Shown: positions 57,675 through 64,000 of the stretch, one piece after another
How positions within the stretch are numbered: position 1 is the first letter of the stretch
Layout: every line of letters begins with the position of its first letter
From: Sphingomonas sp. PP-CC-1A-547
Lineage (GTDB): Bacteria; Pseudomonadota; Alphaproteobacteria; Sphingomonadales; Sphingomonadaceae
Direction of reading: 5' to 3'
DNA: 64,000 bases
Assembly: GCF_003610375.1 (NCBI RefSeq)
Contig: NZ_RAPZ01000011.1
Coordinates: 496,001-560,000, forward strand
The notes under the pieces: model-generated
Told to the model about the DNA's origin: nothing
The model's input: the letters and a program-made list of their open reading frames with translations, nothing else
Databases searched by the model: none
Program-made: the position numbers and the translations under genes

Positions 57675-60600
57675 ATGTCCAACGCGTTTGTTCGCCCGCA
57701 GAATCGAGACGCCGTGACGCCGACTGGCGCAAAGACGCTCGGATCGCATCCTGCAAAGTCGCCCACCTTTGCCCGCACGCTGCGCCGCCTGCGCGATGGC
57801 GCTTCGCTGATCGGGCTGGCGACAACGTCGCTGCTCGCGACCCAAGCGGCTTCAGCGCAGACAGCCACGCCGAACATCGTCAGCGTATGCTCGGGCGTCA
57901 GCCTGCCACGCTCGGTCGTCACGGATATCCTGACCCCGGTGGTCAACGGAATCGTCACGCCGATCCAGAACACGGTCAACCCCATCACCGGGGGCATCAA
58001 CACGTTGCTGCCGCTGCTTGGTGTGCCGACGCTCGGCATCAACGCATCCGCGCTTCTGACAAACGCCGCGGCGGGCAACAACATCACGTTGCAGGTGCTC
58101 AACGCCAACGGACAGCTCGTCGGACCGGCGGACCGCTGCGATACGCAGGCGGACAGTTTCACGTTGCGGACGCCGGCCGGCATCGCGATCGGCGGCAATC
58201 GGATCACCGGGCTCGGCGCGACCGGCGCCGAAGCGTCTGCAGGAGAGGGAAATTCGATCGCATTCGGTAACAGAGCGCTGACCAGCGCGACCGCGCTCGG
58301 CTCGATCGCGCTCGGCACCGGATCGACGGTCGGCGCCAATGCAACCGGCGCGATCGCTCTGGGTACGGGAGCGATCGCGACCGGCGCGAACGGCGTCGCG
58401 CTCGGTGCAGGCAGCGTCGCCGCACGCGGACCGCTGGCAGGCTATACCGCGATCGGGCTCGCTGTTCCCCAGAACTCGGCCGGCGAAGTCTCGGTCGGCG
58501 CGGCGGGTGCCGAACGCCAGATCACCAACGTCGCGGCGGGCGCCGCGGCAACCGATGCGGTCAACGTCGCCCAGCTCACCGGCGTCCAGGCGCAGATCGG
58601 CACGCTCGCAAGCGGTGCGGTCCAATATGACGGTGCGACCCGCACCAGCGTGACGCTGGGGGGAGCCGGTACCGGCGCGCCGGCGGTGGCGCTCCGCAAC
58701 GTTGCGGCAGGCACGCTCGGCGCGGCATCGACCGACGCCGTCAACGGCAGCCAGTTGTTCGCGACCAATACCAACGTCACGAACCTGACGACCAACATCA
58801 CCAACGGCGCGATCGGCGCGCTGCAATATTCCAACGCCGCGACGCCGACCGTTCCGAATGGCGGCGCTCCCTCCAACGACGCTGCCCTGGTCGGTGTCGC
58901 GGCGGGCCCGGTCGGGCTGCACAATGTCGCCAATGGCGTCGTTGCTGCCGGATCGACCGACGCGGTCAACGGCGGACAATTGTCGACTGTGACGGATCAG
59001 GTCGGCACGCTGGCCGGGCTCGCCGTCCAGTATGACGACGCGACCCGCGTGCGGGCGACGCTTGGCGGCGTCGGCACGGGTGCGGCCCCGGTGGCGCTCG
59101 GCAACGTCGCAGCCGGCACGCTCGGTGCGACCTCGACCGATGCGGTCAACGGCAGCCAGCTGTTCGCGACCAACACCAACGTCACCAACACCAACACCGC
59201 GCTGACCAACCTGACGACCAACATCGCCAATGGCGGGATCGGCGCCGTCCAGTATTCGAACGCCGCGACGCCGACGGTGCCGAACGGTGGCGTCCCGACC
59301 AACGACGTCACGCTGGTCGGTGCAACGGCAGGCCCGGTCGCTCTACACAACGTTGCCGATGGCACTGTCGCGACCGGATCGACCGACGCCGTGAATGGCG
59401 GTCAGCTTGCCACGGTGACCGGCCAGGTCGGCAACCTCGCGGCGCTGTCGGTCCAGTATGACGACGCGACGCGCGCCCGCGTGACGCTGGGCGGTCTCGG
59501 CACGGGGGCCGCTCCGGTGGCGATCGGCAACGTCGCGGCGGGTACGCTCGGCGTGACCTCGACCGATGCGGTCAACGGCAGCCAGCTGTTCGCGACCAAT
59601 ACGAACGTCACCAACCTGACGACCAACATCGCCAATGGCGCGATCGGTGCGCTGCAATATTCGAGCGCAGGTGCGCCGACCACGCCGAACGGGGGCGTGC
59701 CGTCGAACGACGCGACGCTGGTGGGCGGTGCCGCCGGCGCTGTCGCTCTGCACAATGTCGCGAACGGCACTGTCGCGGTGGGTTCGACCGACGCGGTCAA
59801 TGGCGGTCAGCTTGCCCTGGTCTCGGGGCAGGTCGGCACGCTGAACGGTTTGGCGGTGCAGTATGACGACCTCAGCCGGTCGCGTGTGACCTTCGGGGGC
59901 GCGGGTGCTGCACCCGTCGTGCTCGGCAACGTCGCGGCGGGGACGCTGGGCGCCGCCTCGCTCGAGGCGGTGAACGGCAGCCAGCTGTTCACGACCAACG
60001 CCAACGTCACCAACACCAACACCGCGCTGACCAACCTGACCACCAACATCAGCAATGGCGGCATCGGCGCCGTCCAGTATTCGAACGCCGCGACGCCGAC
60101 CGTGCCGAATGGCGGCGTGCCGAGCAACGACGTCGCGCTGGTCGGTGCGGCGGCGGGTCCGGTTGGATTGCACAATGTCGCGAATGGCAATGTCGCGGCG
60201 GGATCGACCGACGCGGTCAACGGTGGTCAGCTCGCCAGCGTTTCGGGGCAAGTCAGCGGCCTGTCCGCACTCGCGGTGCAGTATGACGATGTTGGCCGCT
60301 CGCGGATCACGCTTGGCGGCGTCGGTACGGGTGCAGCGCCCGTCGTGATCGGCAATGTCGCGGCAGGGACGCTCGGTGCGACCTCGACCGAGGCGGTCAA
60401 CGGCAGTCAGTTGTTCGCGACCAACACCAACGTCACCAACCTGACGACGAGCATCGCGAATGGCGCGATCGGTGCGCTGCAATATTCGAGCGCAGGTGCA
60501 CCGACCACGCCGAACGGCGGCGTACCGTCGAACGACGTGACGCTCGTCGGAGGTGCCGCTGGTGCCGTCGCCTTGCATAACGTCGGCGACGGCGTGGTTG

Positions 60601-62363
60601 CGGTCGGCTCGACCGATGCGGTCAACGGCGGCCAACTGGCAACCGTCTCCGGCCAGGTCGGCAATCTCGCCGCGCTGTCGGTGCAGTACGACGATCCGAC
60701 CCGGACGCGCGTGACGCTGGGTGGAGCAGGCAACGCGCCGGTCGTGCTCGGCAACGTCGCGGCGGGAACGCTCGCGGCAGGGTCGACCGAAGCGGTCAAC
60801 GGCGGTCAGCTCGTCGGGCTCGGCACCAGTGTCGCGGCAGGCCTGGGTGGACTGTCGAGCTACGACGCTGCCACCAACCGCGTGCTGGCCTCGATCGGGT
60901 TCGGCGGGGTGCAATATGGCAACGTCCAGTCGGTCTTCGATGCGGTCGATGGCGCGATCAACGGCGGTGCGGGCATCCGGTATTTCCGGGTTCTCTCGGC
61001 GCGCGGCGACAGCGTCGTGACGGGCACCGACAGCATCGCGATCGGGCCGGAAGCGACCGCGACCGCGGACAACAGTGTCGCCATTGGCACCGGCTCCTCG
61101 GCGCTTCGCGGCGGTACGCTTGGCTACGCCGCGCTGGGGCTCGCGGGCTTGCAGAACTCGGTCGGTGAAGTGTCGGTCGGCTCGGCTGGTGGCGCTCGGC
61201 AGATCACCAACGTCGCGGCCGGCACGGCAGCAACGGATGCTGCCAATGTCGGCCAGGTCGCAGGCGTCGCGGCACAGGTCGCGGCTCTGGGCACCACCAC
61301 CGTCCAGTACGACAACGGCACGAAGAACTCGATCACGCTCGGCGGTGCCGGCGGGACGGTCATCACCAACGTCGCCGCCGGCAACGTCGCCGCCGGGTCT
61401 ACCGACGCGGTCAACGGCGCGCAGCTTGCGGCGACCAACACGCAGGTGGCGAACAACACGACCGCGATCACCAACCTGGGCAACCAGATCAGCAACGGTG
61501 CGACCGGGCCGGTGCAATACTCGAACCCCGGCAGCGCCACCACGCCGAACGGTGGCACGAAGACCAACGACCTCACGCTGGTCGGTGCGGCGGCCGGTCC
61601 GGTCGGGCTGCACAACGTCGCTGGCGGCTCGATTGCGGCCGGCTCGACCGACGCGGTCAATGGCGGGCAGGTCTATGCCCTGGCGCTGACGGCGGTGAAC
61701 GCGGTGTCGTACAACACCGATGCCAACGGTGCGCGGACCAACACCGTGACGCTGGCCGGCGGCAATGCAGCGGCGCCGGTGACGATCGCCAACGTCGCCG
61801 CCGGTAATGTCGCGGCCGGGTCCGCCGAAGCGGTGAACGGTGGCCAGCTCTACACCACCAACCAGGCGGTCGCGACGGCGCAGGGCACCGCGAACAGTGC
61901 GCTCGCGCTGGGTAGCAACTCGGTGCAATATGGTCCTTCGCGTACCAACGTGACGTTCAACGCCGGCGGCCAGGCCACCGTGCTGAGCAACGTCGCGGCG
62001 GGCGTGTCGACGACCGACGCGGTCAATGTCGGACAGCTGAACTCGGGCATCAACTCCGCGGTGACGCAGGCGAACGCCTATACCGACGGACGGATCGCGG
62101 CGCTCGACTTCGATCTGCGCAACCTCCGCCGGGACAGCTTCGCCGGGACCTCCAACGCGCTGGCGGCAGCCGGACTCCCGCAGGCGTATGAAGCGGGCAA
62201 GGGGATGATCGCGATGGGTGGTGGCACCTATGCCGGCCAGTCGGCGGTCGCGGTCGGGATGTCGAAGGCGTTCAGCGATGGCCATACCGTCGTCAAGCTG
62301 AGCGGCACCTATGACTCGCAGGGCCGTGCCGGCGCATCGGGCGGGATCGGGTATCAGTTCTGA
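57675..62363 (+). CDS. Trimeric autotransporter adhesin (YadA-type)
   Basis: This is an outer-membrane trimeric adhesin of 1562 residues. An extended signal region (1 to about 62, with a basic ARTLRRLRDG before the hydrophobic core) is followed by an N-terminal domain with two Cys and YadA-head repeats at about 194-253 (NSIAFGNRALTSATALGSIA). Five long stalk-like units with AVNGSQLFATNTNVTN follow (coordinates 58620-60680), then a second head block near residue 1119, more stalk, a coiled-coil neck and the C-terminal membrane anchor (about 1475-1562, GMIAMGGGTYAGQSAVAVGM) ending in Phe. ATG 57675 has a GGAGG; ATG 57627 is an alternative. Confidence 0.94.
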   Translation: MSNAFVRPQNRDAVTPTGAKTLGSHPAKSPTFARTLRRLRDGASLIGLATTSLLATQAASAQTATPNIVSVCSGVSLPRSVVTDILTPVVNGIVTPIQNTVNPITGGINTLLPLLGVPTLGINASALLTNAAAGNNITLQVLNANGQLVGPADRCDTQADSFTLRTPAGIAIGGNRITGLGATGAEASAGEGNSIAFGNRALTSATALGSIALGTGSTVGANATGAIALGTGAIATGANGVALGAGSVAARGPLAGYTAIGLAVPQNSAGEVSVGAAGAERQITNVAAGAAATDAVNVAQLTGVQAQIGTLASGAVQYDGATRTSVTLGGAGTGAPAVALRNVAAGTLGAASTDAVNGSQLFATNTNVTNLTTNITNGAIGALQYSNAATPTVPNGGAPSNDAALVGVAAGPVGLHNVANGVVAAGSTDAVNGGQLSTVTDQVGTLAGLAVQYDDATRVRATLGGVGTGAAPVALGNVAAGTLGATSTDAVNGSQLFATNTNVTNTNTALTNLTTNIANGGIGAVQYSNAATPTVPNGGVPTNDVTLVGATAGPVALHNVADGTVATGSTDAVNGGQLATVTGQVGNLAALSVQYDDATRARVTLGGLGTGAAPVAIGNVAAGTLGVTSTDAVNGSQLFATNTNVTNLTTNIANGAIGALQYSSAGAPTTPNGGVPSNDATLVGGAAGAVALHNVANGTVAVGSTDAVNGGQLALVSGQVGTLNGLAVQYDDLSRSRVTFGGAGAAPVVLGNVAAGTLGAASLEAVNGSQLFTTNANVTNTNTALTNLTTNISNGGIGAVQYSNAATPTVPNGGVPSNDVALVGAAAGPVGLHNVANGNVAAGSTDAVNGGQLASVSGQVSGLSALAVQYDDVGRSRITLGGVGTGAAPVVIGNVAAGTLGATSTEAVNGSQLFATNTNVTNLTTSIANGAIGALQYSSAGAPTTPNGGVPSNDVTLVGGAAGAVALHNVGDGVVAVGSTDAVNGGQLATVSGQVGNLAALSVQYDDPTRTRVTLGGAGNAPVVLGNVAAGTLAAGSTEAVNGGQLVGLGTSVAAGLGGLSSYDAATNRVLASIGFGGVQYGNVQSVFDAVDGAINGGAGIRYFRVLSARGDSVVTGTDSIAIGPEATATADNSVAIGTGSSALRGGTLGYAALGLAGLQNSVGEVSVGSAGGARQITNVAAGTAATDAANVGQVAGVAAQVAALGTTTVQYDNGTKNSITLGGAGGTVITNVAAGNVAAGSTDAVNGAQLAATNTQVANNTTAITNLGNQISNGATGPVQYSNPGSATTPNGGTKTNDLTLVGAAAGPVGLHNVAGGSIAAGSTDAVNGGQVYALALTAVNAVSYNTDANGARTNTVTLAGGNAAAPVTIANVAAGNVAAGSAEAVNGGQLYTTNQAVATAQGTANSALALGSNSVQYGPSRTNVTFNAGGQATVLSNVAAGVSTTDAVNVGQLNSGINSAVTQANAYTDGRIAALDFDLRNLRRDSFAGTSNALAAAGLPQAYEAGKGMIAMGGGTYAGQSAVAVGMSKAFSDGHTVVKLSGTYDSQGRAGASGGIGYQF
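58620..60680 (+). repeat. Five tandem ~135-residue units in the adhesin, alternating in two types
   Basis: Measured at the VQYD codons (58620, 59025, 59451, 59856, 60276, 60681), the units are 405, 426, 405, 420 and 405 bases long. The long type carries the extra NTNTALT and reads GGIGAVQYSNAATPTVPNGG; the short type reads GAIGALQYSSAGAPTTPNGG (unit 1 mixes both). The alternation makes two near-identical double units of 831 and 825 bases. Confidence 0.9.
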
Positions 62364-62384
62364 TCCCGTCATTCGAAGTTGGGA

Positions 62385-62416
62385 ACGGGCGGCCTTCGGG
62401 TCGCCCGTTTTCGTTT
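62385..62416 (+). terminator. Rho-independent terminator of the adhesin
   Basis: Stem ACGGGCGGCC/GGTCGCCCGT with loop TTCG and a following TTTCGTTT, starting 22 bases after the stop. One G-T pair in a 10-bp stem. Confidence 0.8.
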
Positions 62417-62506
62417 GGGGCTCAGGCTCGCGAGGAGTTGGAGACCAAGGAAGACGAGGGCGCGGGTTGACTTGGGCGGCGGCGGCTACGAATTGGCGGC
62501 GAACCA

Positions 62507-63283
62507 ATGCAGGATGTGACCGTGGCCAGCACCCCGACCGAGACGCAGTTTTTCGAGAGCTTCGACGGCACGCGGATCGCGTGGCGCGAGGTCGGCGAGG
62601 GGCGGCCGGTGGTGCTGATCCACGGCTATTTCTCCGACGCGAAGACCAACTGGATCCGCTATGGCCACGCCGCGAAGATCGCCGCCAAGGGCTTCCGCGT
62701 GATCATGCCGGACCTGCGCGCGCACGGCGAGAGCGAGAAGCCGCACGGGCTCGAAGCGTATCCTGCGGATGCGCTGACGCAGGATGGCCACGCGCTGATC
62801 GCACACCTCGGACTGACGGAGTATGATCTTGGTGGCTATTCGCTGGGTGCGCGGACGACCTCGCGGATGCTGGCGACGGGGGCGACGCCGCGGCGCGTGA
62901 TCTTTTCGGGGATGGGTCTCGAAGGGCTTACCCAGACGTCACGCCGCGCTGGGCATTTCCGCAATATCCTGACCAAGCTGGGGCAGCATGTGCAGGGTAC
63001 GCCGGAGTGGCTGGCGGAGGCGTTCCTGAAGACCACCGGCGGCGATCCGGTCGCGTTGCTCGGTATCCTCGAGACGTTCGTCGATACGCCACTCGAGTCC
63101 GTGAAGGCTATCCAGCAGCCGACGTTGGTGGTCTGCGGCGGCGAGGATCAGGATAATGGTTCGGCACCGGATCTGGCCGCGGTGCTGCCGCATGGCGAGT
63201 ATGTCGAGACCCCCGGCGGCCACATGAGCGCTGTCGTGAAGCCCGAACTGGGCCAAGCGATCGCCGACTTCCTGGCGGGTTGA
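62507..63283 (+). CDS. Alpha/beta-fold hydrolase
   Basis: This soluble hydrolase of 258 residues has the oxyanion HG in VVLIHGYFSDAKTNW, PDLRAHGESEKP, the nucleophile Ser in DLGGYSLGARTTSRML (GxSxG), an acidic residue in VVCGGEDQDNG, and the catalytic His in TPGGHMSAVVKPE. There is no lid of unusual size and no signal peptide. The substrate (ester, epoxide or lactone) cannot be told. The gene stands alone; a palindromic repeat follows its stop. Confidence 0.88.
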   Translation: MQDVTVASTPTETQFFESFDGTRIAWREVGEGRPVVLIHGYFSDAKTNWIRYGHAAKIAAKGFRVIMPDLRAHGESEKPHGLEAYPADALTQDGHALIAHLGLTEYDLGGYSLGARTTSRMLATGATPRRVIFSGMGLEGLTQTSRRAGHFRNILTKLGQHVQGTPEWLAEAFLKTTGGDPVALLGILETFVDTPLESVKAIQQPTLVVCGGEDQDNGSAPDLAAVLPHGEYVETPGGHMSAVVKPELGQAIADFLAG

Positions 63284-63298
63284 CGCCCTGTCCTCGAT

Positions 63299-63420
63299 CC
63301 TCCCCCGCCAGGGGGAGGTGGCTGGCTCTTGCCAGACGGAGGGGGAGGTAAGAAACCACCTCCGTGGCGCGTTCCTCCCCCTCCGTCGCCTTCGGCGCCA
63401 CCTCCCCCTAGCGGGGGAGG
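63299..63420. repeat. Palindromic intergenic repeat, GGGGGAGG type
   Basis: Second copy of the element at 14201: outer arms CCTCCCCCGCCAGGGGGAGG and CCTCCCCCTAGCGGGGGAGG, with the same inner CCAGACGGAGGGGGAGG and CCTCCCCCTCCGTCGCC. It lies between the hydrolase and the M2 peptidase gene. Confidence 0.87.
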
Positions 63421-63489
63421 ATTAGAAAGATCGGCGTTGACCAGACGGGGTCGGATGCTCACTCTGGAGGCATAATCCAGGGGAAGATC

Positions 63490-64000
63490 ATGATCCGTAC
63501 CGTCTCTCTGATCGCGCTCGCGTGCGCGATCGCCGTGCCGTCCGTAGCACAGGCCCAGACTGCAGCACCCGCCACCACCGGCAAGCCCACCGTAGCGCAG
63601 GCGGATGCGTTCGTGGCCGAAGCCGAACGCGTAATGGCCGCGGCGTCGCTCGACGCCAACCGCGTGGCGTGGGTCAACGCGACGTACATCACCGACGATA
63701 CCGATGCGCTGGCGGCGAAGTCGGGCGCCGAAATGACCGATCTCGGGGTGAAATATGCGCTCGGCGCCGCGCCGTATGCGTCAGTGCCGGGGCTGTCGTT
63801 CGATACGAAGCGCAAGCTCGACCTGCTGCGCGGCGGGCTGACGCTACCGGCGCCGACGCGGGCAGGGGCTTCCGAGGAACTGTCGACGCTGACCACGAAG
63901 ATGTCGTCCTCCTACGGCAAGGGCATGGGGACGCTCGACGGCAAGCCGATCAACGGGTCGGACATCGAGGCGGCGATGGGCTCGACGCGCGATCCCGCCA
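63490..64000 (+). CDS. M2 family (ACE-like) metallopeptidase, 3' end missing
   Basis: Only the first 170 codons are in the window. The product starts with a signal peptide (MIRTVSLIALACAIAVPSVA, then QAQ). The mature part contains RVAWVNATYITDDTDALAAK and GGLTLPAPTRAGASEELSTL, then DGKPINGSDIEAAMGSTRDP, which match bacterial peptidyl-dipeptidases of the angiotensin-converting-enzyme family. The zinc motif HExxH would lie beyond the window. AGGGGAAG lies just before ATG 63490. Periplasmic peptide breakdown is the likely role, alongside the DPP-IV-type enzyme. Confidence 0.85.
   Translation, partial: MIRTVSLIALACAIAVPSVAQAQTAAPATTGKPTVAQADAFVAEAERVMAAASLDANRVAWVNATYITDDTDALAAKSGAEMTDLGVKYALGAAPYASVPGLSFDTKRKLDLLRGGLTLPAPTRAGASEELSTLTTKMSSSYGKGMGTLDGKPINGSDIEAAMGSTRDPA

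Noticed and set aside
58620..60680. Possible CRISPR or mobile element because of regular spacing
   Set aside because: The repeats are in frame within one adhesin gene and encode stalk units.
59343..62507. 1054-codon open frame antisense to the adhesin
   Set aside because: It exists because the repeated codons of the adhesin contain no reverse-strand stops; the translation is Arg/Asp/His-rich and has no domain.

Overview
The window is a chromosomal stretch of a high-G+C alphaproteobacterium, most likely Sphingomonas or a close relative in Sphingomonadaceae. The grounds are the nuo gene set followed by birA, coaX, an RNase J and a DUF1467 protein, a LexA gene with GTTC-N7-GTTC operators, a DUF2336 protein, and the many G+C-rich palindromes between genes. 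No rRNA, tRNA, CRISPR array, insertion sequence or prophage is visible. Species assignment is inference.

Layout. 1-10.7 kb: the distal half of the complex I operon (nuoF, cut by the window edge, to nuoN), genes touching or overlapping. 10.6-14.2 kb: birA, coaX, rnj and a DUF1467 membrane protein on the same strand. 14.3-21.6 kb: an SDR dehydrogenase, a large membrane-anchored coiled-coil protein, a nucleotidyltransferase-like membrane protein, and a DUF2336 gene overlapping a histidine-kinase-like gene whose phospho-acceptor His appears to be Lys. 21.4-28 kb: gltA with a small membrane protein, gltX, divergent comEC, a repeat-filled gap and lexA. 28-38.6 kb: moeA, a TonB-like gene, the minus-strand group trpG-trpD-trpC-moaC, a small secreted protein, trpE, ppiD, and divergent tpiA. 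38.8-47.4 kb: a secreted helical-repeat protein, an M17 aminopeptidase, a serine hydrolase, a 48-aa membrane peptide, rimO, anmK, a small Lys/Ala-rich protein and a CoxE-like VWA protein. 47.5-57.2 kb: a CocE-type hydrolase, a CHAP protein, an unrecognised protein with an internal duplication, a MoxR ATPase, a hypothetical protein, a DPP-IV-type peptidase, an MgtC-family protein and asd. 57.2-64 kb: a G+C-poor leader, a 1562-aa trimeric autotransporter adhesin, an alpha/beta hydrolase, and the start of an M2 (ACE-like) peptidase.

Most genes are housekeeping: respiration, tryptophan, lysine/threonine-family and molybdopterin synthesis, cofactors, cell-wall recycling and SOS control. The accessory signals are the adhesin with alternating long repeats, the degenerate kinase beside DUF2336, the duplicated protein in a G+C-poor pocket at 50.1-50.9 kb, and at least five families of palindromic repeats, one of which lies inside the 3' end of trpG and is translated. 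I found no clear evidence of a complete undescribed multi-gene system. The DUF2336/pseudokinase pair and the 50.5 kb gene are the best leads.
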